Below are positions 28,960 through 38,115 of a DNA stretch of 64,000 nt, piece by piece. The position numbers were made by a program, and so were the translations under genes. Each line of letters starts with the position of its first letter. Positions within the stretch are counted from its first letter, which is position 1. This DNA is from Mesorhizobium sp. B4-1-4 (lineage in GTDB: Bacteria; Pseudomonadota; Alphaproteobacteria; Rhizobiales; Rhizobiaceae). Where the stretch lies: assembly GCF_006439395.2 (NCBI RefSeq), contig NZ_CP083950.1, positions 1,426,001 through 1,490,000 of the forward strand. The letters are read 5' to 3'. The notes under the pieces were generated by a model. It was given only the letters and a program-made list of their open reading frames with translations. It was not told the origin of the DNA and searched no databases.

Positions 28960-29775
28960 ATGATGAGCGAACTGCCATTTGCCGCCACCACGCCGGTGAG
29001 CGTTGCCCGTGTCGGGCTGAAGGCGCGCGATGCCGAAAGCCTCGCTGCCTATTACCGCCGGGTTGTCGGCCTGCAGGAGTTGAGCCGGGCCGGCCGCACG
29101 ATCACACTGGGCGCAGCCAACCGTGCATTGCTCGTCCTCGAGCCGGATGCCTCCGCCAAGCCGGACGACCCGCGCAGCGCGGGCCTGTTCCACACGGCTT
29201 TCCTGCTTCCCAGCCGTGCCGATCTCGGCCGTTGGATCAACCACGCCATATCAGACAAGATCGCCGTCGAGGGTGCTTCGGACCATCTGGTCAGCGAAGC
29301 GCTCTACCTGACCGACCCCGAGGGCAACGGCATCGAAATCTACGCCGACCGCCGTCCGCAGGACTGGACGTGGAACGGCGACAGGATCGCCATGGCGACC
29401 GAGCGGCTGAACATTCCTTCTGTCGTGGCCGAGGTGCCGGCAGGCGATGCGGGCTGGCAAGGCGCGCCGGAAAATAGCATTGTTGGTCACGTCCATTTGC
29501 GCGTCGGCAGGCCGGAAGAGGCTGAAGCCTGGTGGAACCAGGAATTCGGCTTCGACACGGTGGCTAAATATGGCAGTCAGGCGGTGTTTCTGTCGTCCGG
29601 CCACTACCATCATCATATCGGCGCCAATGCCTGGCAGAGCGCCGGCGCCGGCCGCCGCGACCCCGCCCGCTCGGGCCTTGCCTGGGTCGAGATGCGCTCG
29701 GACAATGTGACCAGCGAAACGACCCGGGAGGACCCTTGGGGCACGGTTATCAGGACAGTCCCAGGCAAGGCGTGA
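28960..29775 (+). CDS. VOC-family ring-cleavage dioxygenase/glyoxalase-like protein
   Basis: 271 aa with two VOC modules (about 10-125 and 165-268), as in catechol-2,3-dioxygenase-like CatE proteins. Metal-ligand candidates are the His in SAGLFHTAFLLPS, the Glu in PEGNGIEIYADR, and in module 2 the His in IVGHVHLRVG. The module 1 start around VSVARVGLKARD fits an ATG at 28960. A GTG at 28861 has a better ribosome binding site (ACAGGAGA) and would add 33 residues lacking domain similarity. Substrate unknown. Confidence 0.82.
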   Translation: MMSELPFAATTPVSVARVGLKARDAESLAAYYRRVVGLQELSRAGRTITLGAANRALLVLEPDASAKPDDPRSAGLFHTAFLLPSRADLGRWINHAISDKIAVEGASDHLVSEALYLTDPEGNGIEIYADRRPQDWTWNGDRIAMATERLNIPSVVAEVPAGDAGWQGAPENSIVGHVHLRVGRPEEAEAWWNQEFGFDTVAKYGSQAVFLSSGHYHHHIGANAWQSAGAGRRDPARSGLAWVEMRSDNVTSETTREDPWGTVIRTVPGKA

Positions 29776-29790
29776 TCGCCGTCAACACAG

Positions 29791-30060
29791 CTTCTTTCTC
29801 CCCGTAAACGGCAGGGCTATCGCATATGGAGGCCGAGACTTTCGCCCTACGAGTACCCCCACCCCTAACCCCTCCCCACAAAGGGGAGGGGGACTTCCGT
29901 TGATGCCGATCCTGGCTGATTGAGCATGTTTTTCGATGCCGGGGCGGAAGTAAGATGCGCGCGGCAGCATTCCCTCCCACTTGTGGGGAGGGTTAGGGTG
30001 GGGGTTCCTCTTCGCAAGAATCCATATGCGATAGCCCTGCCGTGAACGGGGAGAAGGAAA
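29791..30060. repeat. Long palindromic intergenic repeat (nested inverted repeats)
   Basis: The outer 40-nt arms (29791-29830 and 30021-30060) are inverted copies with only a few mismatches. The inner arms (29851-29893 and 29971-30010) contain C-runs pairing with G-runs (ACCCCCACCCCTAACCCCTC versus its complement). A third short pair CTTCCG/CGGAAG flanks the centre. The whole can fold as one long hairpin. It occupies exactly the gap between the VOC gene and the purB stop. It has no coding capacity and is a rhizobial palindromic element of MITE-like design. Confidence 0.75.
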
Positions 30061-30061
30061 C

Positions 30062-31369
30062 TCAGGTCTTGCCGAACACCCGCCTGAAAATCGTGTCGAC
30101 ATGCTTGGTGTGGTAACCCAGGTCGAACTTCTCGCGGATTTCCGCGTCGGGCAGGGCAGCGGTCACTTCTTTGTCGGCCAGAAGTTCCTCGAGAAAATCA
30201 GCGCCTTGTTCCCACACCTTCATGGCGTTGCGCTGAACCAGCCGGTAGGAGTCCTCGCGCGACAGGCCGGCCTGCGTCAGCGCCAGCATCACGCGCTGCG
30301 AATGCACAAGGCCGCGGAACTTGTTCATGTTTTTCAGCATGTTCTCGGGGTAGACGACCAGCTTGTCGACGACGCTGGTCAGCCGCGACAGCGCGAAATC
30401 GAGCGTCACCGTGGCATCCGGGCCGATCATGCGCTCGACCGAGGAATGCGAGATGTCCCGCTCGTGCCAAAGCGCCACATCTTCCATCGCCGGCAGGGCC
30501 ATGGAACGCACCATGCGGGCTAGGCCGGTGAGGTTTTCCGTCAGCACCGGATTGCGCTTGTGCGGCATGGCCGACGAGCCTTTCTGGCCGGGGGAAAAAT
30601 ACTCTTCCGCCTCCAGCACTTCGGTGCGCTGCAGATGCCGGACCTCGATCGCCAGGCGCTCGATCGACGAGGCGATGACGCCAAGCGTGGCGAAGAACAT
30701 GGCGTGGCGGTCGCGCGGGATCACTTGCGTCGACACCGGCTCCGGCTTCAGCCCGAGCTTTGCCGCCACATACTCCTCAACATAGGGCTCGATGTTGGCG
30801 AAGGTGCCAACCGCCCCGGAAATGGCACAGGTTGCGATGTCCTCCCGCGCGTGAACCAACCGCTCGCGGCCTCGCGAGAATTCGGCATAGGCCTGCGCCA
30901 GCTTGATGCCGAAGGTTGTCGGCTCGGCGTGGATGCCGTGGCTGCGACCGATGGTGACGGTGTTCTTGTGCTCGAAGGCACGGCGCTTGAGCGCGGCAAG
31001 CAGCACGTCGATGTCGGCGAGCAGGATGTCGCTGGCCCGGGTGAGCTGCACGGCAAGGCAGGTGTCGAGCACGTCCGAAGACGTCATGCCCTGATGGATG
31101 AAACGCGCGTCGGGTCCGACGAACTCGGCAAGATGGGTCAGGAAGGCGATGACGTCATGTTTGGTGACGCGCTCGATCTCGTCGATCTTTTCGACGTCGA
31201 ATTTCGCCGCGCCGCCCTTTTCCCATATGGTTTTCGCAGCTTCCTTCGGGATGACGCCGAGTTCGGCCAACGCGTCGCAGGCATGGGCCTCGATCTCGAA
31301 CCATATGCGAAACCGGGTTTCGGGCGACCAGATGGCGACCATTTCCGGACGGGAATAGCGAGGGATCAT
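30062..31369 (-). CDS. purB: Adenylosuccinate lyase
   Basis: 435 aa. Cleaves SAICAR and adenylosuccinate, both yielding fumarate. The fumarase-superfamily signature is SSAMPHKRNPVLTEN (residues about 262-276), with HQGMTSSDVLDTCLAVQL and TIGRSHGIHAEPTTFG holding the catalytic His/Ser partners. Start MIPRYSRPEMVAIWSPETRF is canonical. The 283 nt upstream (31370-31652) show no gene. Confidence 0.97.
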   Translation of the reverse strand: MIPRYSRPEMVAIWSPETRFRIWFEIEAHACDALAELGVIPKEAAKTIWEKGGAAKFDVEKIDEIERVTKHDVIAFLTHLAEFVGPDARFIHQGMTSSDVLDTCLAVQLTRASDILLADIDVLLAALKRRAFEHKNTVTIGRSHGIHAEPTTFGIKLAQAYAEFSRGRERLVHAREDIATCAISGAVGTFANIEPYVEEYVAAKLGLKPEPVSTQVIPRDRHAMFFATLGVIASSIERLAIEVRHLQRTEVLEAEEYFSPGQKGSSAMPHKRNPVLTENLTGLARMVRSMALPAMEDVALWHERDISHSSVERMIGPDATVTLDFALSRLTSVVDKLVVYPENMLKNMNKFRGLVHSQRVMLALTQAGLSREDSYRLVQRNAMKVWEQGADFLEELLADKEVTAALPDAEIREKFDLGYHTKHVDTIFRRVFGKT

Positions 31370-31652
31370 ATGGATCGATTTCCAGCTTCGCGTTGCGTTG
31401 GCCGCGTCCTATCAGAGGTGGGCAAAATGCTCAACGTTGCTGCCGCCCAAAGCGGAGGCCCGCGACAAACAAGGCGGAAAACAGAGCCGGTGAGGCGAAG
31501 ACGGGGTGCCTGCCATTCGGCATGGTAGGATTGCAAGGTTTCCAATCCGGCGGTCGGGTCAAAGACCGAATCAAAATCTCGTCTGGCCAAAAGATGCATC
31601 CAAACGGATTGTCATTTGTTATTGTCGGCAGTCCCCAAATGGAGAACCCCCC

Positions 31653-31907
31653 ATGACCGACACCAGTAAAATTCGTGAACATATGGAAGTCGTCGGCGCC
31701 GATGGCGTGCATTTAGGCACCGTCGACAAGGTCGACGGCCAGCGTATCAAACTGACCAAGGCTGATAGCGGCGAGGGCGCTCACAAGGGCCATCACCACT
31801 ACATTCCTCTGGCCCTGGTTGCCGAAGTCGATGGCAAGAAGGTGTGGCTGTCGGCGAATTCCGATGTCGCGGTGACGTTTGAGGAAGAGAAGTCGGATCC
31901 GGTCTGA
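31653..31907 (+). CDS. DUF2171 protein
   Basis: 84 aa, a single PRC-barrel-like beta domain starting MTDTSKIREHMEVVGADGVH, with the typical VGTVDKVDG-like turn (LGTVDKVDGQRIKLTKAD) and a His-rich GEGAHKGHHHYIPLALV loop. DUF2171 proteins are widespread in rhizobia, possibly in stress response; no activity is known. The ATG is preceded by GGAGAACCCCCC. A 15-bp bidirectional terminator follows. Confidence 0.85.
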   Translation: MTDTSKIREHMEVVGADGVHLGTVDKVDGQRIKLTKADSGEGAHKGHHHYIPLALVAEVDGKKVWLSANSDVAVTFEEEKSDPV

Positions 31908-31961
31908 TTGACGGCTTCGGCCAATCCCATCCGGGATTACGTCAACACAACAACGAGATAG

Positions 31962-31999
31962 AACGGGTTGCCGTTTGCGTGAAACGGCAACCCGTTTTA
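31962..31999. terminator. Strong bidirectional terminator
   Basis: A perfect 15-bp stem: AACGGGTTGCCGTTT (31962-31976) with AAACGGCAACCCGTT (31982-31996) around GCGTG, followed by TTTTAG on the plus strand. It lies between the convergent DUF2171 and P1 peptidase genes; its end abuts the peptidase stop codon. Confidence 0.9.
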
Positions 32000-33019
32000 G
32001 CGACGCGATGACCAGACGGGAAACAGATCATTGTCGGCTGGCGTCGCGGCAAACACGCCGCGGCTGATGGCGCGTGCCATGGTGGCGCCGGCCGCGGCAT
32101 AGAGGTCGATTGCCGCATCGGCTTCGAGCCGGATGCCGCTCTTGCCCGTTGCCAGCGCGAACACCAGATCACCGTCGGCCGGCGTGTGGGTCGGCCAGAT
32201 GGCGCGCACGAAGCCGTCATGCGCCGACATCGCCAGGCGTTTTGCCGCGGCCTTGGTGAGGATGGCATCCGTGGCAATCACGGCGATCGTCGTGTTGCCA
32301 CCGGTTTCCATCTGCTGCCCGGCATGCCTGTCGCGAAACTTCAGCAAGATGCTCTTCGCATCGTCCGGCACGGGTGAGAGATACCCAAGCCCACCGAATT
32401 CGTCACCGATTTCAAACGGCGCTGCCCAGAAATGGCGGGTGTGGCTGACTGTGACCGATCCGGTCGGGTTGACGGCTGCCAGCGCACCGATGGTGACGCC
32501 ACTGTCCAGCAGGGTCGACGCGGAACCCAAGCCGCCCTTCAGCCCCGCGGTCAGCGCGCCGGTGCCGGCGCCGGTAGTGCCGAGTTGGAAATCGGTCGCG
32601 GCGGATTGCGCCGCCTCGTAGCCGAGATCCCGGTATGGGGGATAACGGCCCCAATCCTTGTCGCCGCCATTGCGCAGATCGAACAGGATCGCCGCCGGCA
32701 CGATCGGCACCCGGAAGCCGCCCACCTCGAAGCCGATGCCGCGCTCGCGCAGCATGGCCTGCACGCCGGACGCCGCGTCGAGGCCGAAGGCCGAGCCGCC
32801 CGAAAGCACCACGGCGTGGACCGTCTCCACCGAATTGTGCGGTTCGAGCAGGTCCGTCTCGCGCGTGCCGGGCGCACCGCCAAGGATCTGCACACCCGCC
32901 ACCGCCGGCTCGTCGCAAAGCACAGCCGTCACGCCGGACTTCAGCCTGGCATCCGACGCGTTGCCGACGCGCAGGCCGGCAACGTCGGTGATCAGATTGC
33001 GCGGACCGGTGCGGAACAT
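31997..33019 (-). CDS. P1-family (DmpA-like) aminopeptidase
   Basis: 340 aa Ntn-type hydrolase that matures by self-cleavage. The cleavage/nucleophile site is in METGGNTTIAVIATDAILTK, with the conserved Thr. HAVVLSGGSAFGLDAASGV and the oxyanion region TVSHTRHF are also family marks. Members release N-terminal amino acids, D-Ala-amides or beta-peptides. It is preceded with a one-base overlap (TGATG) by an ABC binding-protein gene, suggesting that the bound solute is a peptide-like compound. Confidence 0.88.
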   Translation of the reverse strand: MFRTGPRNLITDVAGLRVGNASDARLKSGVTAVLCDEPAVAGVQILGGAPGTRETDLLEPHNSVETVHAVVLSGGSAFGLDAASGVQAMLRERGIGFEVGGFRVPIVPAAILFDLRNGGDKDWGRYPPYRDLGYEAAQSAATDFQLGTTGAGTGALTAGLKGGLGSASTLLDSGVTIGALAAVNPTGSVTVSHTRHFWAAPFEIGDEFGGLGYLSPVPDDAKSILLKFRDRHAGQQMETGGNTTIAVIATDAILTKAAAKRLAMSAHDGFVRAIWPTHTPADGDLVFALATGKSGIRLEADAAIDLYAAAGATMARAISRGVFAATPADNDLFPVWSSRR

Positions 33020-34092
33020 CAGTTGCTTTCCAGGGGCACGAAGCGCGTGCCATCGAAGCGGAAGACGCGGTAAAGGCTCTGGCTGAGGTCGCCCTTGGCG
33101 TCGAAGCGGATCGGCCCGATCGCCGTGGCGAAATCATTGGTGTTCAGTGCATCGGCCAGCGGCTTGCCCGAGCTCCCGGACAAGGCCGATGCCGCCTTGG
33201 CGATCTCGACCGCCACATAGGCCGGCAGGGTGTAGCCGTCCGGCACGATCTTTCGCGCGGAGAAGCTTTCCAGCACTTTGGGGTCGGCGACATCGGCCCA
33301 TTCGGGCGGCGCGATCATCAACGTGCCCGTTGCATAGGGAACGTCGCTCGGCGGCGTGCGCAGATTTTCACCGCCGGCAAAGACGATGCCGGCCTGAAGT
33401 TGCGCGGCATCGCGGCCCATGATCGCGATGTCATCCCCGTCACCCCCGGCAAAGACGTGGGTGGCGCCAGCCTTTTTCAGCCGGCCGACGAGGCCGATCT
33501 GGTTGTCGAGCTGTGGCCGGAACGTGTCGACAAAGACAGGTTTCAGTGCCGCCTGTTCCGCCGCCGCGCGAAATGTCTCGGCGATCTCGCGGCCATATAT
33601 GGTGCCGTCATCGATGATGGCGAAAAGCTCGTTCTGCCACAGGCGCGTCAGGGAGGAGGCAACGGCATTGCGCTCATCGTCGCCGCGCGGCCCGAGGCGA
33701 TAGACCGGCCAGCCGGTCTTGGCGCGGCGGTCGGTCAGACTTTCGGTGCGCACGCCGACGGTGATGACCGGAATATTGGCGTCCTTCAGGATCGGCAACG
33801 CCGCCTCGATCGCCTCTGTGCAGAGGAAGCCGACCACCACATCGACCTTGGCCGCCGCGAAGCTCCTGGCCGCGGCCGCGCCGCCATCGGCGGTGCAGGC
33901 GTCGTCCTCGGTCTTGAGTTCAATGCCGCTTGCTTCCGCCGCAAGTTCGGCGCCGGTCTCGATCTGCTTGCCGAGGATGACCGATGGTCCCGACAGGGGC
34001 GCGGCGACGCCGACGGTGAGCGTCTCAGCGCTAGCCGTGCTGGCCACGAACAGGCAGGCCAGTGCGGCGGATATCGTTGCCCCGGATCGCAT
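33019..34092 (-). CDS. Periplasmic branched-chain amino-acid-type binding protein
   Basis: 357 aa. A signal peptide (MRSGATISAALACLFVASTA, cleavage ASA|E near residue 22) leads to a type I periplasmic-binding fold of the LivJ class (LTVGVAAPLSGPSVILGKQI, VVVGFLCTEAIEAALPIL, AFSGGGD-like VFAGGDGDDIAIMG). No permease or ATPase gene is near, so it is an orphan. The start at 34092 is chosen for the signal peptide; the longer frame upstream has none. Translationally coupled to the P1 peptidase downstream. Confidence 0.85.
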   Translation of the reverse strand: MRSGATISAALACLFVASTASAETLTVGVAAPLSGPSVILGKQIETGAELAAEASGIELKTEDDACTADGGAAAARSFAAAKVDVVVGFLCTEAIEAALPILKDANIPVITVGVRTESLTDRRAKTGWPVYRLGPRGDDERNAVASSLTRLWQNELFAIIDDGTIYGREIAETFRAAAEQAALKPVFVDTFRPQLDNQIGLVGRLKKAGATHVFAGGDGDDIAIMGRDAAQLQAGIVFAGGENLRTPPSDVPYATGTLMIAPPEWADVADPKVLESFSARKIVPDGYTLPAYVAVEIAKAASALSGSSGKPLADALNTNDFATAIGPIRFDAKGDLSQSLYRVFRFDGTRFVPLESN

Positions 34093-34272
34093 CCTTTCGA
34101 AGAGTCCCTCCAAGCCCGCGACATCACGCAGGCACCAATCCCCGCCAAGACCTAAAGGGTGCCCGGCCTTGGTGCAACACGCGAATTCAGGGATATGGGC
34201 CAAGCACTTCGCTTGTGGCATGTCATGTCTGGCCATATATAGCGGTAGGGTTTCTGGCTATGGAAAATTCCG

Positions 34273-34800
34273 GTGCTGAAGAAGAATGATATTGGACCGC
34301 AGGCCTATCGCGACGCGATGAGCCATTTTGCCGGTCACGTCCATGTGGTCACCACGGACGGGCCGGCGGGCAAGCGTGGCGCGACGGTGATTGCTGCCTG
34401 TTCGGTATCGGACACGCCGCCGACCATCCTGGTCTGCCTCAACCGCGAGAATCCCAAGAACGAGCCTTTCGTGAAGAACGGCAGATTTGCCTTGAACACG
34501 CTGGCGTCGCACCAGCAGCCGCTGTCGATTGGGTTTTCCGGCATCACCGGTCTGCCGGTCGAGGAGCGTTTCGCGCTCGGCGAATGGGACGTGATTTCCA
34601 CCGGCGCGCCGACGCTGAAGGGCGCGCTCGCGGTGTTCGATTGCGAACTGATCGACACCAAGGATCTGGCGACCCATCGTGTGCTTTTTGGCAAGGTGAC
34701 AGGCCTGCGCATGGGCGATAATTTGCGGCCGCTGATCTATCACGCACGCGCCTACCACGTTCTGGACAGTGGGGCAGCGGCGCCCACGGAGAAGGAATGA
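34273..34800 (+). CDS. Flavin reductase (NAD(P)H:FMN, HpaC/NtaB-like)
   Basis: 175 aa, start GTG at 34273 (MLKKNDIGPQAYRDAM). The FMN-binding split-barrel core shows GATVIAACSVSDTPPTILVCL and NGRFALNTLA, characteristic of class II two-component flavin reductases. It would hand reduced flavin to a partner monooxygenase, none of which is adjacent. Instead it overlaps the MoxR gene (ATGA) at the head of the molybdoenzyme maturation operon, so its role may lie in that process. Confidence 0.88.
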   Translation: MLKKNDIGPQAYRDAMSHFAGHVHVVTTDGPAGKRGATVIAACSVSDTPPTILVCLNRENPKNEPFVKNGRFALNTLASHQQPLSIGFSGITGLPVEERFALGEWDVISTGAPTLKGALAVFDCELIDTKDLATHRVLFGKVTGLRMGDNLRPLIYHARAYHVLDSGAAAPTEKE

Positions 34801-35726
34801 GCGATTTGAGACCGCGAGCCGTGCCGCGGACGATCGACGAGACGCTCGATCTCCTGACCGGCGCGGACTATGTGGCGGACCGGTCACTGGCGACCGTGCT
34901 TTTCCTGTCGTTGCGCATGAACAGGCCACTATTTCTCGAGGGCGAGGCCGGCGTCGGCAAGACCGAGATCGCCAAGGTGTTGGCTGGGGCGCTCGGCCGC
35001 AGGCTGATCCGGCTGCAATGCTATGAGGGGCTCGATGTCTCCTCGGCCGTTTATGAGTGGAATTATGCCGCGCAGATGATCGAGATCCGCATGGAGGAGG
35101 CGGCCGGCAAGGTCGATCGCTCCGCCATGGAACGCAACGTGTTCTCCGAAAAGTACCTGATCCGCCGCCCGGTGCTCGACGCGTTGACCGGCAAGGCGGG
35201 GGCGGCCCCGGTTTTCCTCATCGACGAGTTGGACCGCACGGACGAAGCCTTCGAGGCTTTCCTGCTCGAGATTCTGTCCGACTTCCAGGTGACGGTGCCC
35301 GAACTCGGCACCATCAAGGCGGAAGAACCACCGATCGTCATCATCACCACCAACCGCACCCGCGAGATCCATGACGCGCTGAAGCGGCGCTGCCTCTATC
35401 ACTGGGTGGATTATCCCAATGCCGAGCGCGAGCTGGAGATCGTGCGCCGCAAAGTGCCGCAGGCCAACCAGCGGCTCTCGGCGGAGGTGGTTTCCTTCAT
35501 CCAGAAGCTGCGCCGGATGGAACTGTTCAAGGTGCCGGGCGTCGCCGAGACCATCGACTGGGCCGGCGCGTTGACCGAACTCGACAAGATGGCGCTCGAT
35601 CCCGAGACCGTATCCGACACGATCGGCGTGTTGTTGAAATATCAGGACGACATTGCCCGCATCGGCGCGGGCGAGGGCCGGCGCATCCTCGACGAAGTCA
35701 AGGCCGAACTCGCGGCGGCGGAGTAG
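34797..35726 (+). CDS. MoxR-family AAA+ ATPase (CoxD-like)
   Basis: 309 aa. Walker A GEAGVGKTEIAK (near residue 50), Walker B VFLIDELDR and sensor IITTNRTREIHDALKRRC are intact. MoxR ATPases act as chaperones that insert metal or cofactor; CoxD, the closest functional parallel, matures the [CuSMoO2] site of CO dehydrogenase. It is followed by its vWA partner after 5 nt. Substrate specificity is an inference from context. Confidence 0.9.
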   Translation: MSDLRPRAVPRTIDETLDLLTGADYVADRSLATVLFLSLRMNRPLFLEGEAGVGKTEIAKVLAGALGRRLIRLQCYEGLDVSSAVYEWNYAAQMIEIRMEEAAGKVDRSAMERNVFSEKYLIRRPVLDALTGKAGAAPVFLIDELDRTDEAFEAFLLEILSDFQVTVPELGTIKAEEPPIVIITTNRTREIHDALKRRCLYHWVDYPNAERELEIVRRKVPQANQRLSAEVVSFIQKLRRMELFKVPGVAETIDWAGALTELDKMALDPETVSDTIGVLLKYQDDIARIGAGEGRRILDEVKAELAAAE

Positions 35727-35731
35727 CGGCA

Positions 35732-36979
35732 ATGAAGGCGCCGCGTCCCGACCCCAGAGAGGCGACGGCGGACGGCCGCATCGCCGATAACATCGTCTAT
35801 TTCGCCCGCGCCTTGCGCAAGGCAGGCATGCGGGTCGGGCCGGCCTCGGTCAAGGACGCGATCGAGGCGGTGCTCGCCGCCGGCATCGGCTCGCGCGACG
35901 ATTTCTACTGGACGCTGCATGCCGTGCTGGTCTCACGCCATGAGGATCACCCGACCTTCGACGAGGCTTTCCGGCTGTTCTGGAAGTCGCGCGAACTGAT
36001 CGAGAAACTGCTGGCGATGTTTTCGCCGGTAGCGCCCGATGCAAGGGAGAAGCAGAAGCCGCGCGCGGCTGAGAACCGCGTCAGCCAGGCGATGTTCGAG
36101 GGCCATCGGAAGAACCAGTCGCGGGAGGTTCCCGAGATCGAGGTCGATGCCCGCTTCACTTTTTCCGGTAACGAGGTGTTGCGGGACAAGGATTTTGCCC
36201 AGATGAATGCCGCCGAGATGGCCGACGCCAGGAAGGCGATCGCGGAGCTGAGGCTGCCTGTCGACCTGGTACGGACCCGTCGCTTCAAGGCCGATGCGCA
36301 TGGCCGCCGCATCGATCCGCGCGCCACGATGCGCGCGGCCGCGCGCACCGGCGGCGAGTTGATCCTGCCGAAATTCCGTTCGGCCCGCGAGGCCCACCCG
36401 CCGCTGGTGGTGCTGGCCGACATTTCCGGTTCGATGAGCCAATACACGCGCATCTTCCTGCATTTCCTGCACGCGCTGACGGAAAAACGCCGGCGCGTGC
36501 ACACCTTCGTCTTTGGCACCAGGCTGACCAATCTGACGCGGCAGATGCGACATCGCGACCCCGATGCGGCACTCGCCGACTGTTCGGCGGCGGTCAAGGA
36601 CTGGTCGGGCGGCACGCGCATCGGCGATACGCTGGCCGAATTCAACCTGATATGGTCGCGGCGCGTGCTGGGGCAGGGCGCGGTCGTGCTCCTGATCACC
36701 GACGGGCTGGAGCGCGACGATGTCGCCGGCCTCTCGCAGGAGATGGAGCGGCTGCACAAATCCTGCCGACGGCTGATCTGGCTGAACCCGTTGCTGCGCT
36801 TTGACGGTTTTCAGGCGCGCGCCCGTGGCGTCAAGGCGATGCTGCCGCATGTCGATGAATTCCGCTCTGTGCACAATCTTGATGCGCTCGCCGACCTCTG
36901 CGCCTCGCTGGACAAGAAGTCGGCGCTTTCAGTCGATCCGCGGCGATGGATGGATGCTGGCGCGAGGCGTGCGGCATAG
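35732..36979 (+). CDS. von Willebrand factor A protein, CoxE-like
   Basis: 415 aa. The MIDAS motif VLADISGSMSQYTRI (D-x-S-x-S) is in the C-terminal half, with the Thr in SGGTRIGDTL and Asp in LLITDGLERDD completing the metal site. The N-terminal half contains a CoxE-type FRLFWKSRELIEKLLAMF region. It forms the usual MoxR-vWA pair with the preceding ATPase, in the form found beside XdhC genes in aerobic Mo-hydroxylase maturation clusters. Confidence 0.9.
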   Translation: MKAPRPDPREATADGRIADNIVYFARALRKAGMRVGPASVKDAIEAVLAAGIGSRDDFYWTLHAVLVSRHEDHPTFDEAFRLFWKSRELIEKLLAMFSPVAPDAREKQKPRAAENRVSQAMFEGHRKNQSREVPEIEVDARFTFSGNEVLRDKDFAQMNAAEMADARKAIAELRLPVDLVRTRRFKADAHGRRIDPRATMRAAARTGGELILPKFRSAREAHPPLVVLADISGSMSQYTRIFLHFLHALTEKRRRVHTFVFGTRLTNLTRQMRHRDPDAALADCSAAVKDWSGGTRIGDTLAEFNLIWSRRVLGQGAVVLLITDGLERDDVAGLSQEMERLHKSCRRLIWLNPLLRFDGFQARARGVKAMLPHVDEFRSVHNLDALADLCASLDKKSALSVDPRRWMDAGARRAA

Positions 36980-37029
36980 CCATATGCCTTCTTGGCTCCT
37001 TGGAAAAACAGACCCTGAGAGAAGCGACG

Positions 37030-37368
37030 ATGAGCGACAGCATTTATCTCGACGAGGCCCGCGATCCGCTGATCATCGCGGAGGGCTGGATGAAGGACGG
37101 CAAGGATGTCGCCATCGCGACCGTGGTCGAGACTTGGGGTTCCGCGCCGCGTCCGGTCGGCAGCCACCTCGTCATCGATGCGGACGGCAATTTCCACGGC
37201 TCCGTTTCGGGCGGCTGTGTCGAGGGCGCCGTGGTGGCCGAGGCGATGGACGTCATCGGCTCCGGCAAGGCAAGGATGCTGGAGTTCGGCGTTGCCGATG
37301 ACACCGCCTGGCAGGTTGGCCTGTCCTGCGGTGGCCGCATCAAGGTTTATGTAGAGAGACTAGGCTGA
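37030..37368 (+). CDS. XdhC N-terminal-domain protein (CoxI-like)
   Basis: 112 aa covering just the first XdhC/CoxI domain: ATVVETWGSAPRPVGSHLV, GSVSGGCVEGAVVAEAM and LSCGGRIKVYVERL. The Cys-x-Gly-Gly motif is the one implicated in holding molybdenum cofactor during sulfuration in XdhC. The C-terminal Rossmann half is missing here but is provided by the next gene 6 nt downstream, so the two together look like a split XdhC. Confidence 0.9.
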   Translation: MSDSIYLDEARDPLIIAEGWMKDGKDVAIATVVETWGSAPRPVGSHLVIDADGNFHGSVSGGCVEGAVVAEAMDVIGSGKARMLEFGVADDTAWQVGLSCGGRIKVYVERLG

Positions 37369-37374
37369 TCTCCC

Positions 37375-38115
37375 ATGGATCCCTACGCGCTGAAGACACT
37401 CAACGCCGAACGTCGCGCCCGCCGCGCGGCGATCCTCGTCACCGATCTCGGTGACGGCCGCGATCGTATCGTGCGTGAGGGCGATCAGGTTGCGGGCGAG
37501 CTCGGAACAGCAATCGCCAGGGCTTTCCGATCAGGCAACTCCGGTTCCGTCGAAGCGGAAGGACGGACCATCTTCCTCAATGCGCATCTGCCGCAGCCGC
37601 GCCTTGTGGTGATCGGCGCCGTCCATATCAGCCAGGCGCTGGCGCCGATGGCAAGGATCGCCGGCTATCCCCTCGAGATCATTGATCCGCGCACCGCTTT
37701 CGCCACGCCGGACCGTTTTCCCGATGTCGCCTTGCATGCCGAGTGGCCGGAAGATGTATTGAAGCGCCAGCCGCTCGACGCCTACACGGCGCTTGCCGCC
37801 GTCACCCATGATCCGAAGATCGACGATTTCGCGCTGAAAGCCGCGCTTGACGCCAACTGCTTCTATGTCGGGGCGCTCGGCAGCCGCAAGACGCACGCCA
37901 AGCGAGTCGAGCGCCTGCTGGCGCTTGGCGCGAGTGCCGAACAGGTCGCCCGCATCCACGCGCCGATCGGGCTCGATATCGGCGCCGCGAGCCCCGCCGA
38001 GATCGCGGTCGCCATTCTCGCGCAAACCATCTTAGCCTTCCGCTCGCGCGGCCTCGATGCCTCTGCATCGCGCGTCCAGGTGGACGCGCGGCCTTCTGCG
38101 GGCGCGGTGGCGTGA
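37375..38115 (+). CDS. XdhC-family protein with Rossmann domain
   Basis: 246 aa. A degenerate first domain (residues 1-70) is followed by the XdhC C-terminal Rossmann domain (RLVVIGAVHISQALAPMARI, LAAVTHDPKIDDFALKAAL, FYVGALGSRKTHAKRVERL). XdhC binds Mo-cofactor and passes it, after sulfuration, to xanthine dehydrogenase-type enzymes. The first XdhC gene precedes it and the GTG of the MocA-like gene overlaps its stop (GTGA). Confidence 0.9.
   Translation: MDPYALKTLNAERRARRAAILVTDLGDGRDRIVREGDQVAGELGTAIARAFRSGNSGSVEAEGRTIFLNAHLPQPRLVVIGAVHISQALAPMARIAGYPLEIIDPRTAFATPDRFPDVALHAEWPEDVLKRQPLDAYTALAAVTHDPKIDDFALKAALDANCFYVGALGSRKTHAKRVERLLALGASAEQVARIHAPIGLDIGAASPAEIAVAILAQTILAFRSRGLDASASRVQVDARPSAGAVA

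Noticed and set aside
29851..30010. CRISPR-like repeated C-rich blocks
   Set aside because: The repeats are inverted, not direct, and occur once each without spacers. They are palindrome arms.
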